Shown here: in pieces, positions 1 to 8,904 of the stretch
Numbering within the stretch: the first letter of the stretch is position 1
Layout: each line of letters opens with the position of its first letter
Source of the DNA: Patescibacteria group bacterium
GTDB taxonomy: Bacteria > Patescibacteriota > Patescibacteriia > UBA1558 > UBA10009
NCBI GenBank assembly: GCA_018818425.1
Contig: JAHISB010000025.1
Span: 1 to 32,295 of the forward strand
DNA length: 32,295 nt
Direction: 5' to 3'
Made by a program: the position numbers and the translations under genes
Notes under the pieces: generated by a model
The model's database searches: none
The model's input: the letters and a program-made list of their open reading frames with translations, nothing else
Told to the model about the DNA's origin: nothing

Positions 1-1
1 C

Positions 2-121
2 TTTAATTGGATGAATAATAATCGCAGGATAGACAGATTTATGGAAAAGAAGACTTCTACTTATCAAGGATTCTGTTATTTAATGTTTATTAAATATTAT
101 CTTAAGAAATTAGCTAGATGA
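2..121 (+). CDS. C-terminal fragment of an ORF entering from the left edge, unknown product
   Basis: Open frame from position 2 (FNWMNNNRRIDRFMEKKTSTYQGFCYLMFIKYYLKKLAR*) to TGA at 119-121; no family recognised. Confidence 0.35.
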   Translation, partial: FNWMNNNRRIDRFMEKKTSTYQGFCYLMFIKYYLKKLAR

Positions 122-178
122 ATTTTGCAACCGTCTCGATATGTTAGTTTAATAAAAAAGCGATTTTAAAAGGTATTA

Positions 179-209
179 CCCGCCCAACAAACAGGGCGGG
201 ATTTTTTTT
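179..209 (+). terminator. Rho-independent terminator
   Basis: CCCGCCC-AACAAACA-GGGCGGG perfect stem followed by ATTTTTTTT. Confidence 0.85.
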
Positions 210-364
210 GGGTCAACCTCGATTTGGGCTCAAATCAGACTTGATTTCTTGTAAAAATATTCAATTTATATTACAATTTGAGAGCAAAATCGGAGAGGTC
301 GCGCCCGCTTTTCCTCTCGGCTTTGCTCGGGGTTTGGCGGGCAAGCAGCGGTCTAATATATCTT

Positions 365-454
365 GGTGGGATCGCATAGTGGTCTAGTGCGTCTGCTTGG
401 AGAGCAGATAGGCCCGCAAGGGTCTCCAGGGTTCGAATCCCTGTCCCACCGCCA
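365..454 (+). tRNA. tRNA-Ser (anticodon GGA), CCA encoded
   Basis: Acceptor GGTGGGA/TCCCACC, anticodon arm TCTGC-TTGGAGA-GCAGA, long variable arm, GGTTCGAATCC T-arm, GCCA tail. Confidence 0.93.
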
Positions 455-687
455 AGTTTTACATTCAGCGAAATTGAAAGAGGTTGCCTCGGCGCAAAGC
501 GCCTCGGCATGGTATTTTTCCGCAATTTTGAAGGCATTTGAAATATACGCCAAAAAAATTTCTATCCACAAAGCGAGGGCGAGGCGAACTCGCCCGCCGG
601 GCCAATCGCGCGTAAAATTAGTTTTAATTTTTTCAAATATACACCGCCAACTTATAATTTTTTAGAGCGATGAGTTGTATCTTTTTT

Positions 688-1584
688 ATGAAATTAAAAA
701 CAACCGGTCAAGAAAATTGTAGATTATCTTCCAAGCCCCGGCCCTATTGGCGCATTAATGCCAAATGGATTACGGGCATATTGCTTTTTTTTGTTCTGGG
801 CTTAACTTTGTTATTTTACAACCTGGTTCAGATAACAAGTGAACAGCCGGCTGTGGAAGCGGTAACAACAGCTTTGGCGCTTTCTTTTAGCCCCCAGGGG
901 CTGGACAATGAAACAGATGTTAATTTGTTTATTCAGCAGCTGCGGAAGAGCCCAGACGGCCGTCTTCAGCCGATCCCGGGGCTAAAAATTATTGTCGAAG
1001 AATCCGCAATTGCCGGGCTTTCGCCGAGAGAAATGCGCCTGTATCTTTTTAGGCAGATTGCCGAACCGCTTTATTGGCAGGGGCCCGAAGGCGTAATTGC
1101 CCTGGCCGATGATTCGGCAATGCAGCAGAAGCTAACAGAGGGGATAGGCCCGATCAGCATTATAACTTTAAAGACGCATCAGACGTTTAATAAAATATTT
1201 ATTGTTTTATTGATTATTTCCTTGGCCCTGTTTTTACCCCTAGTTTTCTTTAGTAATCGCTTTGGTCGCTTAGCCAGTCCGGGTTTTATTATTTTAGCGG
1301 CCAGTTTGCCCGGGACTGTTATCTTCAATTTTATCAGCATAATCTTACAGTCCAATGATATTAATCAGCCGCCGATAGAAGCAGGCGGCCTGAGCGGCAT
1401 GATCGGCTATATAGCTGCCAACGCCCTGCCTCCAATAGTATCGATTATCGCCCGCAACTATTTATTTTTTTCAATTTTAGGCCTGGGCCTTATTTTACTA
1501 GCGGTGGCAGGAAAAATAATCTGGCGGTTATGCCAAAGAAAAGCTGATCAAAAGGTTAATATTAAGCCGTCAACACAAGCTTAA
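688..1584 (+). CDS. Hypothetical multi-pass membrane protein
   Basis: ORF 670..1584; one N-terminal TM, a soluble segment, then several TM segments. Start at the internal Met (688, MKLKTTG) is at least as plausible as 670. Confidence 0.65.
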   Translation: MKLKTTGQENCRLSSKPRPYWRINAKWITGILLFFVLGLTLLFYNLVQITSEQPAVEAVTTALALSFSPQGLDNETDVNLFIQQLRKSPDGRLQPIPGLKIIVEESAIAGLSPREMRLYLFRQIAEPLYWQGPEGVIALADDSAMQQKLTEGIGPISIITLKTHQTFNKIFIVLLIISLALFLPLVFFSNRFGRLASPGFIILAASLPGTVIFNFISIILQSNDINQPPIEAGGLSGMIGYIAANALPPIVSIIARNYLFFSILGLGLILLAVAGKIIWRLCQRKADQKVNIKPSTQA

Positions 1585-1602
1585 GTTATAACTTTAAAGA
1601 TA

Positions 1603-2322
1603 ATGGAACTATTTGTTATTCCGGTTTTAATTCTGGGCATCAGCTTGGGCTTTTTTGTCCAAACTATTGCCGGCTTTGCCGCTCCTTTGGTGGCTCTGCC
1701 GATTATGCTGTTTGTTCAGGATTTGTCGGAAGCCGTGGCTTTAATGTCCATCTTCTTTTTGCTTTTCAGCGTGGTTTTAGTTTATAAAAACTGGAAGGAT
1801 ATCGATAAAAAAATTGTGGGACAATTAGCCATCAGCATAATTTTAGGATTAGTCCTGGGAATTTATTTGTTGAAATTCGGCAATCCGCTGTTGTTAAAAA
1901 AGCTGCTGGGCGTTTTTATTATTTTGTTTGTTGTCCATTCTTATTTTAATAAAAAGAAGATAAAGCTGTTTAAAGGTTCGGGGTGGCTCTTCGGTTTTAT
2001 CGGCGGGGTTATCTCCGGCTTATATACTACCAGCAGTCCTATTTTTGTGGCTTACCTTTATAATAAACTAAGCGATGCCAAAGCCATCAGAGCAACCATT
2101 ATTGGAATTTTGGGCTTGGTGAATCTTTTAAGAGTTCCTTTAATGGCATACAGCGATATTTTAAAGTATGATATAATTATTAAATCCCTGTATATTCTGC
2201 CTTTCTTTTTGCTTTCCTTATATTTAGGCCATGTTTTTTACCGGAAAATCAGCCCCAAGGCCTTTAAGAAAATATTGATGATTTTGCTTCTTTTGTCGGG
2301 CATCTCTTTGATTTTTAGATAA
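1603..2322 (+). CDS. TauE/SafE-like (sulfite exporter family) membrane protein
   Basis: Repeated hydrophobic helices with GFFVQTIAGFAAPLVALPIMLF and GFIGGVISGLYTTSSPIFVAYLY motifs. Confidence 0.75.
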   Translation: MELFVIPVLILGISLGFFVQTIAGFAAPLVALPIMLFVQDLSEAVALMSIFFLLFSVVLVYKNWKDIDKKIVGQLAISIILGLVLGIYLLKFGNPLLLKKLLGVFIILFVVHSYFNKKKIKLFKGSGWLFGFIGGVISGLYTTSSPIFVAYLYNKLSDAKAIRATIIGILGLVNLLRVPLMAYSDILKYDIIIKSLYILPFFLLSLYLGHVFYRKISPKAFKKILMILLLLSGISLIFR

Positions 2323-2323
2323 T

Positions 2324-2453
2324 TATACTCAATTGCTTTAATAATTCCGTATAATGCCCCGAAGCTTTACTTTGAAAAATCCTCTTATATTAAAGTAAAA
2401 AATTCACTTTAATAAATTAGATAAATTCGGAATTATAAAAGCGAAGGGGTATA
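2324..2453. repeat. Dispersed element, copy A (26-bp imperfect terminal inverted repeats)
   Basis: Left TATACTCAATTGCTTTAATAATTCCG (2324-2349), right CGGAATTATAAAAGCGAAGGGGTATA (2428-2453); 21/26 complementary. Two further copies in window. Confidence 0.8.
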
Positions 2454-2472
2454 ATTTTTTAAAAGATTATTT

Positions 2473-2754
2473 ATGACAACGCCAAACAAAAAAAAATTTA
2501 CATCGGGAGAAGCCAAAGAAATCGGCGAAAAGCTGAATATCAACTGGGACAAGTTTGATGTGGACCAGTTTAGAATGGGCATGGATGTGGAGCTGGAGCA
2601 CGGCTTGGTTGACCCCGCTACCAACGTCAGCAATGACGACCCTCTAATCACCGGCAAAATCGCCTTAGCTCACCTTAACGAATTTCCTGATTATTACGAC
2701 CGGCTGGAAAAAATGGAAAAGGAAGCCGAGAAGTATTGGGGAGGGAAAGACTAA
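2473..2754 (+). CDS. Small conserved protein, DUF5661-like
   Basis: 93-aa ORF with FDVDQFRMGMDVELEHG...DPLITGKIALAHLNEFPDYYDRL, recalled as the DUF5661 pattern. Confidence 0.65.
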   Translation: MTTPNKKKFTSGEAKEIGEKLNINWDKFDVDQFRMGMDVELEHGLVDPATNVSNDDPLITGKIALAHLNEFPDYYDRLEKMEKEAEKYWGGKD

Positions 2755-2782
2755 GGAATGATGAATGATATTCAATTATTTT

Positions 2783-3256
2783 ATGAAACTATCTATTATC
2801 AAGGGTTTTAGCTTTGGCTTAACCTCCGGAATCATCACCACTCTGGGCCTGATTGTCGGTTTGCATTCCAGCACCCATTCCCGCACCGTGGTTATAGGCG
2901 GTATTTTGGTTATTGCCATTGCCGACGCCCTTTCCGACGCTTTAGGCATTCATATTTCCGAAGAATCAGAAAATAAACATACTCATAAAGAGGTTTGGGC
3001 AGCGACCTTTTCCACTTTTTTATCAAAATTCGTTTTTGCCCTAACTTTTGTAATTCCTTTTTTATTGTTTCAACTGTCAACCGCTATCATCGTCAGCATA
3101 ACTTGGGGCCTATCTTTAATTGCTTTATTTAGTTACTATATGGCCAGCCAGCAGGAGAAAAAGTCATATAAAGTAATTTTAGAACATTTAACCATCGCCG
3201 TTTTTGTGATAATTATTACTCATTATGTCGGCGACTGGGTGGCAGGGCTTGGTTAA
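2783..3256 (+). CDS. VIT1/CCC1-like membrane protein
   Basis: GFSFGLTSGIITTLGLIVGL ... IAIADALSDALGIHISEESE resembles VIT-family helices; start set at MKLSII. Confidence 0.65.
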   Translation: MKLSIIKGFSFGLTSGIITTLGLIVGLHSSTHSRTVVIGGILVIAIADALSDALGIHISEESENKHTHKEVWAATFSTFLSKFVFALTFVIPFLLFQLSTAIIVSITWGLSLIALFSYYMASQQEKKSYKVILEHLTIAVFVIIITHYVGDWVAGLG

Positions 3257-3288
3257 TTTTCCAGCCCGAGACTGGTCAGCCCTTGGCC

Positions 3289-3390
3289 GACAATTTTCAA
3301 ATACCAAATGTTAATTGAAAATTTAATCATTGAGAATTTATTGATAATTAAAAACCTGTCCCGAGCAAAGCCGAGGGATTGAAAATTGTC
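3289..3390. repeat. Intergenic inverted repeat, 12-bp perfect arms
   Basis: GACAATTTTCAA (3289-3300) and TTGAAAATTGTC (3379-3390), 78 bp apart. Confidence 0.6.
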
Positions 3391-3443
3391 TTTTATTCTT
3401 TCAAATACAGAAGAAATAAAACAAATTAATCATAAATTTACTT

Positions 3444-4142
3444 ATGAAAAATTTTTTTTTAGTCAGTCTATTATTTATCACCTTTTTAATTAGCGGGTGT
3501 ATTTTAAAGACTGCTATTCAAACTAACCAGCAACAATCAACAAATCAGTCTAAAAATTGGCAAACATTTTCCGATCCTATCGTGGGATTCATATTAAAGT
3601 ATCCTGCCAATGTGGAACTAAAAGACATAAATGATTTGCTTCAAGATAATAATTTGACTATTACTGTTTCAAGCAATAAAATCGAATTGCTTGATTCTCC
3701 TTTGGGCTTCAATAAAGAAACAGCATTAAAAGATAGAGAAGCTTTAAGTAAAGGGGAATATGGTTATAGATGGGTTGATTTGCCTATAGAGGATTCGATG
3801 AGTGTGGTAAAAATTGGAAATAAATACGGCAAGAGTTTTACTGTATTCGGCAGATTCGAAGTGTGCGATGTTACTTTTGAAAGAAGATTGGTATTTTATA
3901 ATAACGATTATCAAATTGTCATAACCTTAAGAGGAGCCAAGGATGGTATAATTTCCAGCATGCCTGAATATTTTGATTTTGATGAAGACAATTGTTTCGA
4001 TATTATGGTCTGGAACAGAAAAGAAGACGAACAGATTCAAAATAAGTTTTATCAAACTTTATTAAATAACAACAGCTTGCCAGCAGCTCAAGAATGGTTT
4101 GATACTTTTGATGAAATAATTAAGACTATTGAAATTTATTAA
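3444..4142 (+). CDS. Putative lipoprotein, unknown function
   Basis: N-terminal signal with lipobox LISGC; 232 aa. Confidence 0.65.
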   Translation: MKNFFLVSLLFITFLISGCILKTAIQTNQQQSTNQSKNWQTFSDPIVGFILKYPANVELKDINDLLQDNNLTITVSSNKIELLDSPLGFNKETALKDREALSKGEYGYRWVDLPIEDSMSVVKIGNKYGKSFTVFGRFEVCDVTFERRLVFYNNDYQIVITLRGAKDGIISSMPEYFDFDEDNCFDIMVWNRKEDEQIQNKFYQTLLNNNSLPAAQEWFDTFDEIIKTIEIY

Positions 4143-4147
4143 ATTAA

Positions 4148-5935
4148 ATGCCCTCACAAACAGAAGAAATAAAACAACGTTTAGACATTGTCGATTTAAT
4201 CAAAGAATATGTTCAGCTAACGCCGGCCGGAAGCAATTTAAAAGCCAAGTGTCCGTTTCATAACGAAAAGACGCCCAGTTTTATGGTTTCGCCGGAAAAG
4301 CAGATTTTTCATTGTTTTGGCTGCCAAGCCGGCGGCGATCATTTTGAATTTATCAAGCGCATCGACGGCATCGAATTCCCGGAAGCTTTAAGGATTTTGG
4401 CCGATAAAGCCGGAGTCAAGTTAGATTATCATAATCCGGAAATTCACAGCCGCAAAACTAAAACCTTTGATTTATGCGACGACATTGCCTTATACTGGCA
4501 TCAGAAGCTAAAGAACGATGCCGGCCTATCATCAATCAGAAGCTATTTGGAAGAAAGGGGAGTTAAAAGCCGGACCATTGACGATTTTTTAATCGGTTAT
4601 GCGCTGGAGAGCTGGGACGAGTCCATCAAATATCTTCAGCATAAGGGCTACTCTTTGCTAGAAATCAGCCAGGCAGGCATCAGCTGTGTCAGCGAGAAAG
4701 GCAAGCCCTACGACAGGTTCAGGGGCCGGCTGATTTTCCCTATCCGCAATATCCACGGCAATGCGGCGGGCTTTGGCGCCAGAAAAATGAAGGACGAAGA
4801 CACCGGCGGCAAATACATCAACTCGCCGCAGACAGATATCTACAATAAAAGCGAGATTCTTTATAATTTGGACCAGGCCAAAATGGAAATCAAGCGCCTG
4901 GATTATGCTATTCTGGTCGAGGGCTATATGGACGTGCTGGCTTGCTATCAGGCCGGCACTAAAAATGCGGTGGCTGTTTCAGGCACATCATTAACCGAAG
5001 GCCAGATCAAAATTTTAAAGCGCTACACGCAAAACGTGATGATTGCTTTTGACGCCGATGTGGCCGGCACCCTGGCTAATTTGCGCGGCATCGATTTAGC
5101 TTGGCAGGCCGGCCTTAACGTCAAGGTCATTCATCTGCCGGATGGCAAAGACCCCGATGATATCATCAGAGAATCAGCCGAAGAGTGGCGCCAGCTGGTC
5201 GCCAAAGCTGATAATTATATGGACTATATTTTTAAGGTAACTTTAGAGAATTTGGATCTTTCCAGAATCGACCATAAAAAGAAAGCGGCGCAAAAGCTTT
5301 TAAAGGTCATCGGCAAATTAGGCGACGAAGTGGAAACAGCCCATTATGTCAAAAAACTGGCCCGCGAGCTGGATGTGGCCGAAGAATCTTTGCGAAAGGT
5401 TTTGCTGCGCCTCAAAGCCCAGCTGCGGAATCAAAAATCACCGGCCGGCGAGGAATCAACCTCCTCCGGTTTTGTTAAAATAAGCAACGGGGATTATCAG
5501 CGAGCGCTGGCAGAAAGATTATTAAGCTTATTGATTAAATTCCCCCAGCAAATCTCTTTTATCAGCCAGCAATTGGATCCGGAGATAATTGCCGAAAATA
5601 AGGCCCAGGAAGTTTACAAAATGCTGATAATTCATTATAATAAAGAACAAAGTTTTAATTACCAAAGTTTTATTAAAGAGTTCTCTCAAGAGCACGAGTC
5701 GTATTTGAATAAATTATTACTGCTTTCGGAGGTTGACGAAACAAAAGATACCCATTTGGTTTTACACGAGGAGTTTAAGGTGATTATCGGCCGGCTGAAA
5801 AAGGATCATTTCAACAATAAGATAAAGGAAGTCGGACAAAAAATCGCCCGGGCTGAAAAAGAGAAGAATCAGGATTTGCTGAAAGAATTAAGCGAGGAAT
5901 TTAATAAATTAATGAGCCAGTTAAAAGAAGTATAA
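4148..5935 (+). CDS. dnaG: DNA primase
   Basis: CHC2 zinc motif CPFHNEKTPSFMVSPEKQIFHCFGC, TOPRIM EGYMDVLACYQAG and FDADVAGT. Confidence 0.95.
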   Translation: MPSQTEEIKQRLDIVDLIKEYVQLTPAGSNLKAKCPFHNEKTPSFMVSPEKQIFHCFGCQAGGDHFEFIKRIDGIEFPEALRILADKAGVKLDYHNPEIHSRKTKTFDLCDDIALYWHQKLKNDAGLSSIRSYLEERGVKSRTIDDFLIGYALESWDESIKYLQHKGYSLLEISQAGISCVSEKGKPYDRFRGRLIFPIRNIHGNAAGFGARKMKDEDTGGKYINSPQTDIYNKSEILYNLDQAKMEIKRLDYAILVEGYMDVLACYQAGTKNAVAVSGTSLTEGQIKILKRYTQNVMIAFDADVAGTLANLRGIDLAWQAGLNVKVIHLPDGKDPDDIIRESAEEWRQLVAKADNYMDYIFKVTLENLDLSRIDHKKKAAQKLLKVIGKLGDEVETAHYVKKLARELDVAEESLRKVLLRLKAQLRNQKSPAGEESTSSGFVKISNGDYQRALAERLLSLLIKFPQQISFISQQLDPEIIAENKAQEVYKMLIIHYNKEQSFNYQSFIKEFSQEHESYLNKLLLLSEVDETKDTHLVLHEEFKVIIGRLKKDHFNNKIKEVGQKIARAEKEKNQDLLKELSEEFNKLMSQLKEV

Positions 5936-6132
5936 ATTTATAAATCCTAAGCACTAAATTCCAAATCCTAAATAATATCAAAATACAAAATTCTAATGTT
6001 CAAAACAATCTGCTAAAAAGTTTAGAATTTTGAATTAAGTTACTAAGTTGCTAAGTTTCCATCAAAGGCGAACCTGGGCCAAGGGTCCATCAGCTTATGG
6101 CTCGAAGCCTCTAGCTGGGAATAAGTTCATTT

Positions 6133-6251
6133 TCTACTGATTAACACTGAGAAGCGCTGACAGTTCACTGATCCGCGCGGATGTTACACTGATATCAGCG
6201 AGTCATCAGTGAATAATCCGCGAACTGTCAGTGTATCTCGGTGATGGTAGA
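6133..6251. repeat. ~119-bp imperfect palindrome in the dnaG-rpoD intergenic region
   Basis: Outer TCTAC/GTAGA; arms CACTGAGAAGCGCTGACAGTTC (from 6145) and GAACTGTCAGTGTATCTCGGTG (to 6243); inner TCACTGAT/ATCAGTGA. Flanked by 15-bp direct repeats TAAGTTGCTAAGTTT at 6044-6058 and 6252-6266. Confidence 0.65.
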
Positions 6252-6314
6252 TAAGTTGCTAAGTTTGGACTTATTAACTTAGTAACGTACCAACTAAATC
6301 AACGATTATAAAAT

Positions 6315-7640
6315 ATGCCCCCAAAGAAAAAAACAAATCGAGCCAAATCCTCGGGCCGAGGACTTAAAAAAAAGACAGTCAGGGCCAAAAAGAAACCGGC
6401 TAAAGCCAAGAAAAAACCGGTCAAAAAATCGGTTAAAGCCAAGCTAAAAAAAGCTGTCAAGAAAAAGCCATTCAAGAAAAAAATCGGCCAAGCCCGAAAA
6501 GTCAAAAAAGTTTACTCTGCCCCCAAGGTTGTTTCCGAACCTGTTGAGGCGCCTACCCCAGAGCGAATCAGAGCTTTAATTAATAAAGGCCGATCGCGGG
6601 ATTTTTTAACCGAGGAGGAAATTATCTATCTATTCAAGGATGTTGAGGATTACTTGGATTTGTTTGAAGAATTTTTGGATGAAATTGACAGAGACGGCAT
6701 TCAAATAATTCTTAAAGAAGGCGGGGTTTTAGACGAGGTGGCAGAAGAAAAAAACATCAAAAGCAAGCAAAAGCCGGAAGAAAAGCTGGGTTTAAGAAAA
6801 CTGGATTTAACTGATATTTCTTCTGATTCTATTCAGATGTACTTGCGGGAGATCGGCAAAGTGTCTTTACTCTCCGGCGATGAAGAAGTTCAGCTGGCTA
6901 AACGCAAAGAAAAAGGTGAAATGGAAGCCAGAAAAAAATTAGTGGAAGCCAATTTGCGTTTGGTTGTCAGTATTGCTAAAAAATTTACCGGCCGCTCGCT
7001 TTCGCTTTTAGATTTAATTCAGGAAGGCAACATTGGTTTGTTTAGAGCCGTGGAAAAATTCGATTATCGCAAGGGTTATAAATTTTCCACTTACGCCACC
7101 TGGTGGATTCGCCAGGCCATCACCAGAGCGCTGGCTGACCAGTCCAGAACCATCAGAATACCGGTGCACATGGTAGAAACCATCAACCGTTTTCAGCAGA
7201 TAGAACGCCGCTTAATCCAGGATTTGGGCCGCGAGCCCCTGCCAGAGGAAATTGCCGCCGAAATGGGCGAGCCCATTGACAAAGTCCGCCATATCATTAA
7301 AATATCTCAAGAAACCGTGTCTTTAGAAACTTCGGTGGGCGAAGACGACGAGGATTCCACTTTAGGCGATTTTATAGAAGATGAAAAAACCATTACGCCG
7401 GACAGGGTAGCCGCGCTCCAGCTGTTAAAAGACCACGTTAAGCAGGTTATCTCCGAGCTCACCCCCAGAGAGCAGAAAATTTTAGAGATGCGCTTTGGCT
7501 TGATGGATGGCGTGGCTCATACTTTGGAAGAAGTTGGCCAGGAGTTCGGTGTCACTCGAGAACGCATTCGTCAAATAGAAGCCAAGGCCCTGGAAAGAAT
7601 CGAGGAGCATAAGGATATGATGAAACTAAAAGACTATTAA
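6315..7640 (+). CDS. rpoD: RNA polymerase primary sigma factor with Lys-rich N-terminal extension
   Basis: [83 protein letters not shown]. Confidence 0.95.
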   Translation: MPPKKKTNRAKSSGRGLKKKTVRAKKKPAKAKKKPVKKSVKAKLKKAVKKKPFKKKIGQARKVKKVYSAPKVVSEPVEAPTPERIRALINKGRSRDFLTEEEIIYLFKDVEDYLDLFEEFLDEIDRDGIQIILKEGGVLDEVAEEKNIKSKQKPEEKLGLRKLDLTDISSDSIQMYLREIGKVSLLSGDEEVQLAKRKEKGEMEARKKLVEANLRLVVSIAKKFTGRSLSLLDLIQEGNIGLFRAVEKFDYRKGYKFSTYATWWIRQAITRALADQSRTIRIPVHMVETINRFQQIERRLIQDLGREPLPEEIAAEMGEPIDKVRHIIKISQETVSLETSVGEDDEDSTLGDFIEDEKTITPDRVAALQLLKDHVKQVISELTPREQKILEMRFGLMDGVAHTLEEVGQEFGVTRERIRQIEAKALERIEEHKDMMKLKDY

Positions 7641-7816
7641 TAATCGTGTATCGTGCCGATAGGCCTCGAGCGAACGGAGTGAGTCGAGAGGTATCGTGCT
7701 TGCCCGCCGAAGCCTTGGCGGAGGCGGGTATCGTGCCGGCCAAAGGCCGGTCAGCCTTTCGGCCAGAGGCCGATGGCCTATGGCTCATGGCTGGGAATAA
7801 TAAGAAAAGCGATTTT

Positions 7817-8179
7817 ATGAAATATAATGAACATTATAGTTATATAATTGGTTGTCGGTTATCTAATTTTTTATGGAAAATTGTGAAAAGATGGGATTAC
7901 TTAGACCAAGATACTTTAGGAAAACAGCTTATAAAATCCGCTGATGCAATTTCCAGTAATATTGCCGAGGGCTGGCATAGATATTATAAAAAAGATAAAT
8001 TATTGTTTTACAATTATGCCCGCAGTTCATTTTATGAAGTAATCGACCATATTAATAAAGGAATTACCAGGGGTTTGATTAGTCGGCATGAAGCGCAAGT
8101 AATTAAAGAATTATTGATACAATTTCCAAAGCCAATGAATGGCTTGATAAAAGGCGCCAAAGATAATTTAAAGAAATAA
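7817..8179 (+). CDS. Four-helix-bundle protein (S23 / 23S rRNA intervening-sequence protein family)
   Basis: LGKQLIKSADAISSNIAEGWHRYYKKDKLLFYNYARSSFYEVIDHI is typical of the family. Start set at MKYNEH; the upstream part of the track ORF is repeat-like. Confidence 0.85.
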   Translation: MKYNEHYSYIIGCRLSNFLWKIVKRWDYLDQDTLGKQLIKSADAISSNIAEGWHRYYKKDKLLFYNYARSSFYEVIDHINKGITRGLISRHEAQVIKELLIQFPKPMNGLIKGAKDNLKK

Positions 8180-8226
8180 AACCAAATAATCAAATAGTCA
8201 AATATTCAAATAATCAAATAATTTGT

Positions 8227-8669
8227 TCGGGGATAGCTCAGTGGTAGAGCAACTGGCTGTAAGCACATTAAAAGTGAATGCCTTATGTCAGAAAAGCGGA
8301 AATATAAAGACAGGGCCAATTACCTTATTAAAGCATTCTTCTCTGTTCAAATTGTCATAGGGAAATTCACGGAAAAAAATTGCAGCTTTCTAAGCGAAAG
8401 CTTAGATTGAAACACAAGGTTAATTGACGGGAAGCCTAAACCTTAAGTATTTAAAGGCAAGGTAATCCGCAGCCAAGCCTCCGCCATAGGTGGAGGAAGG
8501 TTCAGAGACTAGAGCGTAAGCTCGTACTGTCAAGCTTAACTTGATGGGAAACGCCTTGTATCTAAGTCGAGCAAAGCTCGATATGATAATGAGATAGTCC
8601 GCCCTTTAGAGAAATCTAGAGATAAGTGTAACCAGTGGGTCGTGGGTTCGAATCCCTCTCCCCGAGCCA
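8227..8669 (+). tRNA. tRNA-Thr (anticodon TGT) split by a group I intron; exons 8227..8258 and 8627..8669
   Basis: Spliced: TCGGGGA-TA-GCTC-AGTGGTA-GAGC-A-ACTGG-CT^TGTAA-CCAGT-GGGTC-GTGGG-TTCGAAT-CCCTC-TCCCCGA-GCCA. Acceptor stem is perfect and the anticodon loop is 7 nt only if the intron is removed after U33. Confidence 0.85.
8259..8626 (+). other. Group I self-splicing intron (no ORF), possibly subgroup IA
   Basis: Core elements in order: TAATTGACGGGAAGCC (P), AATCCGCAGCCAAGCC (Q), GGTTCAGAGACTAGAG (R), GAGATAGTCC (S). P2 TCTAAGC-GAAA-GCTTAGA, P3 ACAAGG (8414-8419)/CCTTGT (8554-8559), P6 CCTCCGCC/GGTGGAGG, P7 GACTA/TAGTC, P8 TCGAGC-AAA-GCTCGA, P9 CTTTAGA-GAAA-TCTAGAG. 5' exon ends in U, intron ends in G. 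Confidence 0.9.
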
Positions 8670-8670
8670 G

Positions 8671-8706
8671 TGAAAAAAGATTAACCTTTGCGTTAATCTT
8701 TTTTCA
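8671..8706. terminator. Terminator after tRNA-Thr (symmetric, possibly bidirectional)
   Basis: TGAAAAAAGATTAAC-CTTTGC-GTTAATCTTTTTTCA. Confidence 0.8.
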
Positions 8707-8845
8707 TTTGTTTTATGATTAACAAGTTAGAGATTCGAACATCGGCAGAGTTGCCGGCAACAAGTCCGCCGTTGCCAAAAGGAATGTTGCCCTTGCCCCA
8801 GCCCTCCCGTGCGCGGGCAAGGAATTAGTACTCCCTTTGCGCCTG

Positions 8846-8875
8846 TTGACAAACATGGTTTACATATGATAACCT
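8846..8875 (+). promoter_or_regulatory. Candidate promoter for the type I RM operon
   Basis: Perfect -35 TTGACA at 8846-8851, with only weak -10 candidates in CATATGATAACCT; lies ~30-55 bp upstream of the preferred hsdM ATG at 8905. Confidence 0.4.
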
Positions 8876-8904
8876 GTATTCATTATAGCCACAAGTCACG
8901 AATT

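Noticed and set aside
271-571. Minus-strand ORFs GGGTGIRTLETLAGL... and 353..571
   Set aside because: They are antisense translations of the tRNA-Ser gene; the tRNA explains the sequence.
363-665. Plus-strand ORF of 100 aa
   Set aside because: Starts inside tRNA-Ser and has no protein-like features.
8250-8262. Reading the first exon as a GTA (Tyr) anticodon
   Set aside because: CTGTAA followed directly by CCAGT gives a 6-nt loop and the tRNA lacks a long variable arm; the U33^ intron model gives a normal Thr(TGU) loop.
8259-8626. Homing endonuclease inside the group I intron
   Set aside because: The intron is only 368 nt and the ORF track shows no frame inside it.
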